From positions 186,001 to 250,000 of the forward strand of contig JAMXDE010000038.1 of NCBI GenBank assembly GCA_026770025.1: a stretch of 64,000 nucleotides of DNA, in the 5' to 3' direction. Origin of the DNA: Craspedostauros australis (Eukaryota > Bacillariophyta > Bacillariophyceae > Mastogloiales > Achnanthaceae). Below are positions 35,776-47,769 of the stretch, piece by piece. The first letter of the stretch is position 1. Every line of letters begins with the position of its first letter. The notes beneath the pieces are model-generated. The model was not told the origin of the DNA, did not search any database, and was given only the letters and a program-made list of their open reading frames with translations. A program made the position numbers and the translations under genes.

Positions 35776-35822
35776 CTTGCGCGTCCCCTTGCTTGTCACT
35801 TGCGCGTCCCCTTGCTCGTCGA
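35776..35822. repeat. Second patch of the CTTGCTCGTC-like minisatellite
   Basis: CTTGCGCGTCCCC occurs twice, alternating with TTGCTTGTCA and TTGCTCGTCG. It shares about 30 bases with the end of the patch at 35355-35465. Confidence 0.75.
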
Positions 35823-36536
35823 TCCGGTCCTCTGTCGTGTCTGTCGCATGTCCATGTCGTGCTTGTCGCAGGTCGATGTCATGTCGGTGTCTGTCCCGAC
35901 GTGTTGCACATGGTGAAACACACGCCAGCCTCACGTCAATGTCCCATTGGCTCCCCACCAACGAACTCCCCATGTCGTTCCTCACGAAACACATGGCAAC
36001 GTGCCGACACGCCAGTGTACTTACATGTGTATACTCCGAGAGAGTGTCGCACACGACAGAAGACCCATGTTTCTCCACCATGGTCGACTAACAGGACCAA
36101 ATCAAATAGATACGTTGAGCGTTGAATCTAGACCAACGCTAGATATACACTTATACTTGTAGGGGTATAGTGCTTTATGCTCTAGGAAACATCTATGTTC
36201 ATTCAATGCATACATTTATTAGACAATAAATATAGCAAAACCGATGTACTATTGGATATTCCAGGAAAAACGGATGCGTTGAACTATAGTAGGGCAGCGT
36301 AGACGTCTACGTATCCCGTGTTTTTGTGTTTCGCATTATCACGCTGCAACGCGGTGATCGATTGCTCCACGGATCCTCCCAGCGTGCGTGCTCCACAGCG
36401 CAACGCACCAGTTCATCACACGTCGCACACGAACTCCTCAGGTTGCCTTGGAATGGAGCGAAGTCTTCCTCTCACAAATGACGTTCATACTCCATCGATC
36501 ACTCGTTCACGATTAAAAAGTAAGTGCCGATACAAC

Positions 36537-38472
36537 ATGCCACGAAAAGCTGCTCCCACGAAGCACGACAGTTGTGATGGAGCGGAGTGGAACGAGCAGC
36601 TGTACTCCCAGATCCGCGAATTGAGGGCGAAGATCGAGAGCGGCGAAATTCCGATGGAAAAGACCGCGAGGACTGTGTGGAAAGAGAATCCCGATTTGGC
36701 ATTCCTGTCCAGGCGCAACTTCGCTCGGAACCTTCGGAAAATGCGAAATTCAGTGAAGAGAAGCCGCGAGAAGGAGGCAACTGAGGCCGGTACGTGACTT
36801 GAAGTGCATGCCTGAAATTGTCATTTGTTACTCGTTTATTCACGACATCATTTCTCACCCTTCTCAGTGCGCATGGATACGAAATTCTCTCCCAACGTTT
36901 CCGATCTTGTCGCGAACGCAACTGCGTACAAAGATCAATTTGACGAAGCCATCAAAAAAGTATCAACGCAGCAACCCAAAGACGCGAAGGAAACCATGGA
37001 CGCTTTTTCGCGCATGGCCTACAGCCCGGCACCCACCGCTCCAACCGCGATGCCAACAACAGCCCGTCCCTCCGCCGAACCAAACACGGCGCAAATGGCA
37101 TCGCCCATCCCCACCCATCCATCACCAACACCAAGACCTGTCTACCACGCCATGGACACGATGACTGCTGCTCGTACTGAGCCCTCGTCTGTTCATGCCC
37201 CTCCACCGCATGTGGCTTCTCCTCCTGTTGCTCCTCCTGGCTTTGCTGCAAGTCGTGGCATGCTGGTGACGAACACTGTAACTGGGACACCCTTGCAAGA
37301 GGGCCCCAGTCGTGCGCGTGCGATTGAAACGTGGATGAACAAGAACACCGAAATTTTCTTGCCCGCTGTGCGCCACGCGTACTCCCCAGCAGGTCGTGGG
37401 GAGGTGTTCGAAATCACGTTTGAGCTGCCTGGCGGGACTTGCTACGGCGATGTCAACGTGCTGATCAAGGAGCATGGGCGCGTGTTGGAGGTCAAGCTCG
37501 ATCAGAACCAAGAGCTTGCGTCATCCGCCGCAACCGACAAGGAGCTGCTTGAGCGCCTCAACGAAACGGTTCCTCCGCACCTCAAGATTCGTTCTTTCCG
37601 CGGGCAACGCGAACGCAGCGAATCCTACGCGCTTGCTGTTCGCAACATGTGTCGCGGGCACCCACGACCTGTCCGCGTGCACAAGGAGTTCTTGCCGATC
37701 CAAGTCAGTGACCGGTTTGAAATGACTGTTGATCAAGCCATGCATGGGATTGATTTTATCAATCCTTCTGTTGGCATCAATGATCGGGAGAGCGATGTGC
37801 ACACTGATGCGCCCCTGCTGATCGTGCGCATGGTGCCGGTCTACAGCGCGAGCCCAGTCACCCATTGCGCCACCAACTTGGCGCGTTACAGGCGAACAGA
37901 GAGGCGTAGCAAACTTAAGCTGAACCCCCGTGCTCACCAGAGGGAGGATGACTACAGTTCGTCCGATGACGAATTAACATTTTCCCGTCCTGCTCCTGTT
38001 CGCATGACAGTTGCTCGTGGTCGCCGAGCTACCGGATCAGGACATTCTGCAAGGGTAAGTGTTTTCGATACCGGTTTCGCCTTCTGTTCTTCACAACTCC
38101 CACTTGTTCACTCACACATCCCTTGGGTTCTTTCTTTTCACTGTGCAGTCCGCTCGTCAACCATCTCGCGTGACTGTGGGTTCGATGGACACGTCTAGTC
38201 GTGCTTCCCGCCGCGCTGCTGCTCGCAGACGTGCTCGTCGCGCTGATATTCCTGACCCCGTCGTGGTGCCTTCCGCTGTTGTCTCCAGCGCCAGCACTCA
38301 GCGTTGCGCCACGGTCATTCGCAAGATTCGTGTGGCTGAGTTGATTAAGATTGACTGCGACTCAGACGCCGAGGAGGAGGAGGAGTACTACTGGCCGCCG
38401 GTAAGCCCCAAGACCGAGGAGGTCGACCCGCCATCCGAGACCAAGGAGGGCGAATCCACAGACACTGAGTAA
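36537..38472 (+). CDS. Unrecognised three-exon gene with basic N-terminal domain
   Basis: Exons are 36537-36789, 36868-38054 and 38149-38472, totalling 587 residues; all junctions are GT-AG and in frame. Visible parts are a short basic, helical N-terminal domain (about 18-80, with YSQIRELRAKIESGEIPME and RRNFARNLRKMRNSVKRSR), a Pro/Ala/Thr-rich linker (about 125-220) and a compact central domain (about 240-420). The central domain includes GRGEVFEITFELPGG and RVLEVKLDQNQEL. Then come a Ser/Arg-rich region and an acidic tail with EEEEEYYWPP. I recognise no family. The basic N-terminus suggests nucleic-acid or nuclear association, as inference only. It lies about 1.9 kb from the Harbinger transposase on the opposite strand, so it could be an accessory gene of a mobile element or a repeated family. 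An in-frame ATG at 36318 is the alternative start. Confidence 0.7.
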
Positions 38473-39432
38473 GACTGGAGCGAGTCCCATGCAGCACGAA
38501 CAACCAACGTAACATAACTAGTGACCAACCGTAATACCATGTTCACACTACGTCGATGAACTGTCTATGGGAGTACCTTCTAGATTGTGAATATGTTACA
38601 CGATGACTACTTGGACTACCAATGGAGTCCCATCGGAAAACGACGCCGAAAACGTATTTACCGCGCTTCCCTTGGTGTTCTCCTCCGTGCTTCGCTTCTA
38701 CAGTCAGTGCGGCATCTGGACGTTCGGAAGACCTCTCGCTGACGATGGAATCTTGGCCCTTTCCGTGTGACAAGGATTGCTGTGACGTTGGCTGATGCTC
38801 TTGCTGTGTCTTGTGCATCCGACACGTCTGGGGTTTCTGTGTCTGCTCTGGTGCTCCCATTTCCGGACCTCTCGTGAGCGGTCGTATCCACAGATACGGA
38901 ACTTGCACAGATCAGAACAGGGTCACGAGCTTTTTTTGGCGCGGATTCAGTTCGCACGTCTGGTGACAACCACGTCGCGTGATCACTTCTGGTTCATCTT
39001 CCTCTATCTGTTCCCGACACACACTCGCACCAACAACAACGATGACACGGACCGAACAGACAAGGCAGATGGCCCTCTCTCCATGAAGAATCTTGCTCCC
39101 CAACTGCCTGCCGAATCAATACGCGCCTCTGGACCACCACCAGGTTGTCAACATCTCACCATTCAGCGCATCATGCCTCGTGACGGTCAGTGTTGAGTTT
39201 AGCACAGCTGTTCCCACGATCTCCACCTCTCTTCGACTAGTTGTACTTCCAGGACAGATCTCGTGATGATGGTTCCTTCTCATAAATTCCAAATCGTATC
39301 TTGCCACAAATCATCAACCCCAAGCCAAACAACCACACGACCACCATCACCATCACCATCACCACCACCGCCAACAACAAAATCAACATTTACCATCCAG
39401 CACCAGCGCATCGACCGTAACTCTATCTCACC
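38473..39432. other. Intergenic region, 960 bases
   Basis: No gene recognised. A (CACCAT)-type simple repeat at 39338-39378 lies in the likely 5' leader of the gene at 39433. Confidence 0.5.
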
Positions 39433-42242
39433 ATGAACTCCAAGACCCGAACCAACAGCGACGCCATCTTTGATTTCGACAAGCTCAAGCTCGTTGAAAA
39501 AACGGATGCGCCCCGCAACACCGGCCGAAACCTTCCCATGACTTTGGAGGGATGCGAAGGTTACATCCCATCTCTTCCCCTGAAGGTGCGTTAACATGGA
39601 GTGCGTTTGCACATGCCATTTGCTTTGATGCAACTACCATCAATGATTACATCATGGCATGATGGCGTGGGGCTGTACCAATTCATTGAATCCCCAACTG
39701 GATGCGTATACCAATCCCTTCCCTTCCGTGCACATGTATCTCATCTCGGGATATCGATTATACTTTTGCTTCGATCTTGTTACGACCTGTGCATACTATT
39801 CTACTATACTATGGTGCGCACATCTCTCCCTACTCTACTCCCACTATTCTCACAAACGGTGCCATCGCTGTTGCAACGGCCATTTCGTCAATCCCCCACT
39901 CGCCAATCGCTCTCCCACAGGCTCCCAATGTGGACCAGCGGATCAGCAAGTCCATCACCGACATGGTGAACATCTGCACCAGCTCCGACGCGTTGGCTGC
40001 CTTCAGAGAGGCGGAGCAAGACCCTGCAGCTCAAAACGAGGCACGGCGTCCAGGGCGTCCATCCGCACTCTACGATTCCTCGTCTAATCTGGTCAAGTCA
40101 CTTCGGAAGAAGGCCTCGACCTGCCATAGCAAGGCCCCGGGCATGCTTGGTCATATCGTCCGACCAGGATGCGTCAGCTTTTACGAGAAGGATGGAAAAA
40201 CGTACGCTGCACCCGAAGGCCGATGGATTCTTTCCTCCATCAAGGCCAAGTGGACCTCTAGGAACGTGAACGTCGACCAAGACCAGATCGTGTGCGGGCA
40301 GGTCCTCATCATCCGAGTCCCTCCCGGCGCCGTCGGCCGCATCTCCGACCAGTCCGTGCCAGTGCTGCTGGATGTCGGAACGCACGTGTTCAACTCTGGA
40401 AACGTTCGCAACGCCGGGACCGTGTTCTACGCATCGAGCCAGCACTTTAGTCACGAGAAGTTCCACTACATCCGTGTGCCTCGTGGAAAGTACGCCAAGG
40501 TATGGGCCATGGCAGGCACCGGGCACGCCAAGGCGATGACCCCCAGGTTGCTGAAGGAAGGAGAGCACTTCCTCGATTCGTACCTGTTCGAGTTCAACGG
40601 TATGGTTAGCGTCAGCACCAGTTACATCCACCATGGCAGCATCCACATCGTTTCGGTCAACGAGGGAGAGGTTGCAAAGGTCACGCAAGACAACTACCCC
40701 CGCATTCTCGGCGAAGGCTGCCACTCCATCGAAAGCGTGGACTTCAACTACCACGGAGAAGAGAACGTGATCGAGACTCTCGTGATCCAGCATGCCACCA
40801 TCACCATCGTCCGCGTGACGTTGGGAAAGATCGGTCTCGCGTGGAAGGACAACAAGCCGTTCTTCATCGACGAGCCTGGATTGTACGAGTACAATTCGCC
40901 CGACTTCAAATTCGTCGAATTCAAGGATGCCGACGAGGGTCTCATCCAGCTGGGATCTCGCAAGATCGTGCTTGTGCACACCGGAACCGTCGGTGTGACG
41001 TATGAGGACGGCAACTTGAAGATCTTGAACCATGGGCGCCACACCCTCGATTCGGCAACCCACGTCTTCCACCGTTTCCTGTCGACGCAACAAAAATCCA
41101 TCCGTCTTTCCTCCCAAACCGCGGCCGAAAAGGCGACGCGCGCAAAGGCTACCAAGAACAGCCGCAAGGGGTACCGTGCCAATCGCGACGACGCGGCGCA
41201 GGACCAAACCAACTTCGCCTCGTTCCCATCCCATCCAGAATCCGATCTGACCATCTGCGAAACGAAGGATCTGGTCAAGGTTGGACTGCGTGCCGACGTC
41301 TTCTACTCGATCGAGGACCCCGAAAAGTGCATCAACAAGATCGACACCGACGAGCTTGAGGATCTGGTCCGCGAAACCGCTGTCGCCACGTTGACGAACA
41401 TCATCAGATCCACCACGCTGAACCAGATCGCTCAATCGAAGCAGGTCAGTGCCGGTGGCGAAGCGGGAGGCCTGAAACCGATGGCTGCCCCCGGTCAATC
41501 GGATGGCAAGGACGGACCCGCGCTGTCCGCCTTCTTCGAAAAGGCGCACGACGAATTCCTCGACAAGCTCCATGACGACTTCATGTTCCGCTACGGCGTG
41601 GACATCGCGAACATTCGCATCGAATCGTTCAAGATCATGGACACCGAACTGGCTGACCAGATCTCCAAGCACGCCCTGACGACGGCCCAAATCGAAAACG
41701 AGATGGCCAACCTCGAAGGCAACTCGCTCATCTCCACCACGAAGGAGCGAACAGCCGCTGACGTCCTCAACATCAACGCCATGGCGAAGGCCGAAGCGCT
41801 CCGAACCAAGGCCAATGCGGACAACCAGCGTCTCATCGATGCGGCGGAGGCTGCGGCCAAGGCAATGCGCATCGAGTCCAAGGCCAAGGCAGAGGCCGAG
41901 GCAGAGGCCATCATGGAGAAGGCGCGCGCGGAAGCCGAGGCCATTAGGCTGAAGGCAGATGCGGAGGCAGAAAGAGCGGAGCTGCTGAGCAAGACCCAGC
42001 TCGGTATGCAAGAGGCTCTGCTCGCAATCTACGCGAACATCGTGATCGAGAGCAACAAGGGCGTCGAGAAGGTGATCTACATGGACCCGAGCGTCAACCG
42101 TGATTCCCCGTTCGCCATCGGCAGCTTGCAGAACCTGAACATGGACCTTCATTCCCTCAGCCAGATGGGTATCGCGGCAGAGCAAACGGCTCCGCCATCG
42201 CGCAACCCGGCAAGTGCGGGGAAGAAGGTGATCAACAACTGA
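39433..42242 (+). CDS. SPFH/band 7 protein with five N-terminal beta repeats
   Basis: Exons 39433-39585 and 39921-42242 join in phase 0 (PSLPLK then APNVDQR), giving 824 residues. From about 170 to 440 there are five units with an I/V-x-V-x-x-G start, such as VLIIRVPPGAVG, IHIVSVNEGEVAKV, ITIVRVTLGKIG and KIVLVHTGTVGV. Each is followed by a Gly-x-His-like turn (DVGTHVF, KEGEHFL, GEGCHSI, NHGRHTL). An SPFH/band 7 domain follows (about 475-640: KVGLRADVFYSIEDPE, DIANIRIESFKI). Then comes an Ala/Glu/Lys-rich coiled coil (about 650-760, with repeated KAEAEAEA-like units). SPFH proteins form membrane-bound oligomeric scaffolds; vacuolin of Dictyostelium is a related design. No TM segment is visible, so membrane contact would be peripheral. 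The first exon is short and found by splice consensus. Confidence 0.85.
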
Positions 42243-43029
42243 CCGGAACAGCGTGGTTCCCCTGCAAGCACTCAGCCGATGGAAGCAGCGATGGCGGCGA
42301 CAACGGTGAAAGGCAAGAAACCAAAGCCCACTTCTAAGATGACGTCGAAGACGTCAACAGGAAGAAAACAAGGAACAGGCCCGTCTGCGACTTCTGGTAA
42401 AAGACAGACAATCAGATCTCCAGCAACAACGCACCAACCTTCCTCGAAAGTTCGTTCGTCAAAGTCTCGCAGAATCCCGCCTCTTCCATCACCGTGACCT
42501 CGAACTCCAGCAGCAATGTTTCGACCAGGGAGCCACGCAACGCGACGTTTGCATTCGCGTTCTTACCATGCGACTACATCCTCCACGTTTCCGAATACAT
42601 TAAATACGTGATCTCTCTGTAGCGTGATACATATCCAAAAACATAATACTATCTGTGAACTGGTGATGCGAAAGAACACAAAACAAAAGTGCAATGCTGG
42701 CGGAGCTGGCATGTTTGCAGAGTATGGAAGAGTACAATCTTTGCCAATTGGAAGTAGAGTTGTCTCTTAGGAAAGGCTACGCCAACGAGCATGCACGTCT
42801 GTCCATCAGTACGTCTATCTTGAGATCTGGATTGTTTTTGCGTGACAACGGTGACAACCACGACAGAAACACGACCATGGCCATCACAACAAACGCAACA
42901 CCGCATAGACACACGATTGAACAATACAGTTCATCTTTGTGCGACTAGAACCACAAAGCACAAGCAGACCCAAACGGAGGACAGATAGCCAACTGATAGC
43001 CGACTGATTGCCATTGAACAACCACGAAC
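42243..43029. other. Intergenic region, 787 bases
   Basis: A Lys/Ser/Thr-rich ORF at 42279-42497 begins just after the SPFH stop and is more likely 3'-UTR. Nothing else is recognised. The region must contain the SRP54 promoter. Confidence 0.5.
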
Positions 43030-44799
43030 ATGGTGCTCGGAGAGCTGGGCGGCAAGATCCGCAGCTCGTTGCGGCAGCTGCACAATGTCGCGTCAGGTCG
43101 CGTGACCGGAAAGCACCTCAACACTTTGCTGAGCGACATCGCCAGAGCGCTCATCGAAGCCGATGTCAACGTCAAGCTCGTCATGACGCTGCGCGAGAAC
43201 GTGAAGAGCAGGGTGCAGGACATCGTGCGGGACGACGAGGACGAGGCCGACGAGAACCAGCGCGCCGCGTCCAACGTCAGCAAGACGGTGCAGAAGGTGG
43301 TCGTGGAGGAGCTGGTCAAGCTGCTGTCGCCCGAGCGCAAGGCCTACGCCATGCGGCGATCCAGGCCCAACGTGGTGCTCTTCGTGGGATTGCAGGGCGC
43401 GGGAAAGACCACCACCATCGCCAAGTTCGCCAACTACTACCAACGCCGCGGATGGAAGGCCGCGATGGTGTGCGCCGATACCTTCCGTGCCGGCGCCTTC
43501 GATCAGCTCAAGCAGAACGCCACCAAGCTGCGCATTCCCTTCTACGGATCCTACACCCAGGCGGATCCGGTGGCGATCGCGGCCGAGGGAGTCAAGCAGT
43601 TCGCCAAGGACAAGTACGAGCTCATCATCGTCGACACGTCCGGTCGCCACAAGCAGGAGGCCGGTCTGCTGGAGGAGATGCAGGAGATCGCCGCTGCGAT
43701 CCGCCCCGACAACGTCGTCCTGGTCATGGATGCGACGCAAGGTCAGGCGGTCTACGACCAGGCAGCGGCGTTCTCCAGCGCGATCGATGTTGGAAGCGTC
43801 GTCATCACCAAGCTGGATGGACATGCCAAGGGCGGCGGCGCCTTGTCCGCCGTGGCCGCGACGGGATCGCCCATTCTGTTCCTGGGTTCCGGGGAGCACT
43901 TCGACGATCTCGAACCCTTCAACGCGCAGTCCTTCGTCTCGAAGCTGCTGGGATTCGGCGACGTCCGCGGCCTCATGGAGGCCATGAAGTCGGCGGACGA
44001 CGGCAAGTCTCGCGAGGAGCTCATGGAGAAGATGTCGAAGGGACAGTTCACGCTGCGTGACATGTACAACCAATTCCAGCGCGTGCTCAACATGGGACCG
44101 CTCAACAAGATGATGGGCATGATGCCTGGCATGCCGGATTACCTCATGCCAAAGGCCGGCGACGACCAATCCACGTTGCGTCTCAAGAAGTTCATGTACA
44201 TGATGGATTCGATGACAGACAAGGAGCTTGACGGAAAGGTAGACTTTTCGGACAGAGCCGATCCCAGGACCGTATCTCGGATCCGCCGCATCGCAGCTGG
44301 GTCCGGCACCCATCCCAAGGAGGTCGAGATGCTGCTGCAGACGCACAAGCAGCTGGGCACCATGGTCTCCAGAATGGGAAAATCGGGAATGCTCGGCAAG
44401 GGTGCGCAGGCCAAGCAGCAGCAGATGGCGGCGCAGTTCCGCAAGAACCCAGCGCTCATCCAGCAGCGTCTCAACCAGATGGACCCGCGCGTGTTGCAAC
44501 AGATGGGCGGACGCGAAGCCGTGGCCAAGATGATGCAGCAGATGGCGCGGGGTGGGAATCCAGGCGCCGGCGAAGCTGGTGGCATGGACGGCATGCCAGA
44601 CATGAGCGCCTTGATGGGAGGAGCAGGCGGTGGCATGATGCCACCTGGCATGCCCAACATGGGCGGAATGCAAATGCCGCAGGGCATGGACATGTCCACC
44701 CTCATGAAGATGGCGCAGTCCATGGGCGGCATGGGCGGTGCCGGTGGTATGCCCAATATGGGCGGCATGGGAATGCCACCAGCTGGTGGACGCAGATAG
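43030..44799 (+). CDS. SRP54: Signal recognition particle 54 kDa protein (cytosolic type)
   Basis: A single exon encodes 589 residues. The N domain begins MVLGELGGKIRSSLRQL. The G domain has G1 GLQGAGKTTT (about 120), ADTFRAGAFDQL, G3 DTSGRH (about 202) and G4 TKLDGHAKGGG (about 260). A Met-rich M domain follows (GPLNKMMGMMPGMP, then DSMTDKELDG). SRP54 binds signal sequences and SRP RNA and targets ribosomes to the ER through GTP-dependent contact with its receptor. The start and domain spacing match eukaryotic SRP54 rather than chloroplast cpSRP54, and no plastid presequence is present. The C-terminal tail is extended by Gly/Met/Pro repeats (MPNMGGM-like), making it longer than the usual 500 or so residues. 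Strong codon bias (G/C at third positions) fits a highly expressed housekeeping gene. Confidence 0.97.
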   Translation: MVLGELGGKIRSSLRQLHNVASGRVTGKHLNTLLSDIARALIEADVNVKLVMTLRENVKSRVQDIVRDDEDEADENQRAASNVSKTVQKVVVEELVKLLSPERKAYAMRRSRPNVVLFVGLQGAGKTTTIAKFANYYQRRGWKAAMVCADTFRAGAFDQLKQNATKLRIPFYGSYTQADPVAIAAEGVKQFAKDKYELIIVDTSGRHKQEAGLLEEMQEIAAAIRPDNVVLVMDATQGQAVYDQAAAFSSAIDVGSVVITKLDGHAKGGGALSAVAATGSPILFLGSGEHFDDLEPFNAQSFVSKLLGFGDVRGLMEAMKSADDGKSREELMEKMSKGQFTLRDMYNQFQRVLNMGPLNKMMGMMPGMPDYLMPKAGDDQSTLRLKKFMYMMDSMTDKELDGKVDFSDRADPRTVSRIRRIAAGSGTHPKEVEMLLQTHKQLGTMVSRMGKSGMLGKGAQAKQQQMAAQFRKNPALIQQRLNQMDPRVLQQMGGREAVAKMMQQMARGGNPGAGEAGGMDGMPDMSALMGGAGGGMMPPGMPNMGGMQMPQGMDMSTLMKMAQSMGGMGGAGGMPNMGGMGMPPAGGRR

Positions 44800-45652
44800 A
44801 AATGGTTGGAGCAAGACAGCGTCACCTTCGCTTGACTTTACTCGACTTTACTCAACTTCACTCCATGAGGACCCTTCTCAGCGATGGGATCCACGAGTTC
44901 CACGAGAGTCACCCACTTGCGAAAAACGCCAGTCCCAGGCCAACACAAGCAACTGCATAATTATCATCACAGTTACTATACCAAGCATACTTGCCTGCGA
45001 GTACATAACGGGAGTACAGCCGTGGGCTATGCCTGTCAACTCTTTGCCTCTCCGATCATTGCTTGGTGTGGCCGCCATGCTCGTTGCACGCAGGAACAAT
45101 CCCAAAAGTAGGAGAAAGATAATTTTGCCGCTGACTACAGGGCGCATTTTCGTTCACTCCCAGGACATTCGCGTTGAACCAGGGTCAACCATAGAGGTGT
45201 CCAAATCAATCCACTCTGATCGTATTTAGTGTCCACAATGACTGGAACAGAAGCCCTCGTGATGGATGGAATATTCTCGCGGTTCCGCGGACAAACTAAT
45301 GGACCACAACACTTCTAACACGCGAAGAGGCAGTTTGCGTTGTTGTGCCTTGGATCTTGTTGGTGTTGTTGTCCGTTTTACTGGGGGGATTGTGCGTGTC
45401 TGGTTGCGGATGTTCCAAGACGCGCGCAACCACATGAGAGTGGAGAAAGAAATAAGTCCCAACGAGATTCGAAACTGCAATTGCCCGTCATTGTCTTGTG
45501 CAACGACTTCAGACAATGCTGCGCAGACTCGTGGCGAGATCGAGGATAGTCGTACGCCCACAATATCGCGAAGAGGCAGACACAAAGATCACCAACTGAA
45601 ACCGGAACTGGCACCTCCAAGTCGACCTCAGCAAGCCTAATCTGCAATTTCA
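44800..45652. other. Intergenic region, 853 bases
   Basis: No gene recognised; an ORF at 45266-45640 has no features. From about 45585 the sequence is shared with arm A of the inverted duplication, so the duplication includes the proximal upstream region of the ATPase gene. Confidence 0.55.
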
Positions 45653-47769
45653 ATGCTCATGATGTCAACCCCAACGATGACAACAGCGCCCCCGATGGAC
45701 ACACCCCGGTCCAACATGCTGCACAAGAACAGGACGAGCAGCACGAAGAGCCTCAACGATCCATCGACCAACATGTCAGACACAGACTCCCTCACCGACA
45801 GTGGACTCTCCGATGCCCAGCTGCAAAGCTCTTCTTTGAAGTTCGACCGTGCTGGAATCGTTGGGCGGGACAAGGAGAAACGGGTGCTGTCCAATGCCAT
45901 CAATCAGATGCTCAACAGCAAGCAAGCCACTCAAGGTACGCGAAGTCTGGATAGCACCAGCATCACCACCAGCAGTAGCAGCACCAGCAGTCAAAGCTTC
46001 ACCTCCAACCACAACAGTGAAGATGAGATGCATCACAAACAACAACGTCGCGGGCAGCGCCATCGCACAAGTCTCAAGACAGTATGCTTCATCTCGGGAC
46101 CATCAGGAAGCGGCAAGTCCGCACTCGCCATGCACTACAAGCAGCACTGCCTCGACAACTTCGCCTTCTTCATTTCTGGCAAGTTCGATCTTCAGCAGAT
46201 GGAGGAACCGTACGCGGGCATCAAGAACGCGATGGGCCAGCTGGTGGAGCAGATCATGGCATTGCCTCAGGAGGATACTCGTATGGCTGATGCGGCAGTG
46301 GATGATCCGCGAAGATTCTCGACATTGCACCAATCGTTGATTCGGTGCCTGTCGTCGAGGGAGCTCAAGACTCTGTACAAGATCATTCCAGGTCTACTTG
46401 AGATGATGGTCGGCGAAGGCGCCAGCAATACAATTGAAGATCGACAGAACAAGGACCACGACCTCCAAGAAATTAGCGATGATGATGTCAGCGCACATGC
46501 CGATGAAGATGCGAGCACATCATTGCGTGGCATTCGTGAGCAATCTCTGACCAAACAGTCTTCGTTCACGAGCGCTTCCACCTCAGGATCGGCTGCTCAT
46601 GGACTCGATCCATCCACTCAATCAGCATCAGTCGCAGTCACGGAAGGATACAGAGCGAAGTCCGATCGAATCAAGCACACACTCAAGCGATTCCTTCGGA
46701 TCGTCTGCAATCACAGCCCGCTGGTGATCATGATGGACGACATCCAATGGGCTGACAAGGCATCGATCGACATCATGCAGACATGGGCGATGGATGGCGA
46801 CATCTCATCCCTGATGATCATCGGATGCTTCAGATCCAACGAGCTCGAGCAAAGCCAAGACCTTCAAGACATGATCACGGCTCTTCAAGAATGCAAACGA
46901 GAGAGATCCATCCGTGTCCTTGACATCCCAATCCAAGATCTACCGTTGCAGAGCGTCCGCCACCTTCTCATCGAGATCCTCCTGCCCAACAATGACGATG
47001 ACGTGAACGGTCTTGCTGACATTGTGCACCGCAAGACTGGAGGCAACATCTTCTTCATGAAGCAGTTCCTCGAGTCGTTGGTGTACGAGAAGCTGCTGTC
47101 CGTGGATGAGGACGGCGGGATGAAGTGGATCTGGGACGAGCAGAAGATCGTGGCTGGGTCATCAGCCACGGCCAATATGGTTGATCTGATGAAGCGGAAG
47201 CTGGATCGTCTGGACGCTGCTCGTCACGTGCTACCGATCGCGGCATGCCTTGGATCCACATTCTCGAACCGCAGGCTGATCCTTGCGATCCGGACACTGT
47301 CCATCCACTCTGACCACAGAGTGTTCTTCAAGGATCTGTTGACGTCAGATGAGAATGCTGCGCTGATGCCATCTTCACAGTCATCAGATGCATCTCAGAG
47401 ATCGGATGGATCACAACGGTCGCATGGTGCTTCATCCCTCCGTCAATCGGAGCGGTCACAAGAGCTGCAATGGCAACAGGCGCACCTCATCTCGTACGAA
47501 GGTATTCAACGAAGTCTGGATGTCTGTGAGAGAGAAGGCCTCATCGAGCAACATCTGCATCGCAGCTCTCAATGCCGAAAGTCTGGAAGGAAGGATACGG
47601 CCATAGGTGCTCAGCAGCAGCCCACGAACAACGCCAACGGAAAGCAAGGGTATCGATACACCTTCATCCACGATCAAGTCCAGGAAGCTGCGCTGTCGCT
47701 CGTTCCTCAAGACAAGCTCTCCGAGCTGCGGCACAGAGTTGGTGATGTCCTGCTCACCTCATACTCAAA
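45585..47769 (+). repeat. Inverted duplication, arm B (partner 1-2247)
   Basis: Plus-strand copy of the sequence at 1-2247 read on the minus strand. The match begins near AAGATCACCAACTGAAACCGG, upstream of the start codon, and is still strong where arm A meets the window edge, so the true arm is longer. Indels are mainly in the Thr-rich start. Confidence 0.9.

Larger units (their letters stand above)
34676..36536. other. Intergenic region with related minisatellites
   Basis: A possible extra transposase exon on the minus strand (34721-34990) is unproven. Two minisatellite patches sit at 35355-35465 and 35776-35822. The 36100-36320 stretch is A/T-rich. The frame of the next gene is open from 36318. 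Confidence 0.5.

Noticed and set aside
40098-42185. 695-codon antisense ORF in the SPFH gene
   Set aside because: Shadow of a G/C-ending-codon gene; the plus-strand protein has the known domains.
39433-42242. Major vault protein itself
   Set aside because: The repeats and SPFH domain recall it, but the classical vault repeat sequence is not evident; SPFH protein is the safer call.
42279-42497. 72-codon Lys/Ser/Thr-rich ORF after the SPFH gene
   Set aside because: Starts 37 bases after the SPFH stop codon, low complexity, no family; more likely 3'-UTR.
43093-44814. 573-codon antisense ORF in SRP54
   Set aside because: Same reason; His- and Leu-rich composition typical of an antisense shadow.
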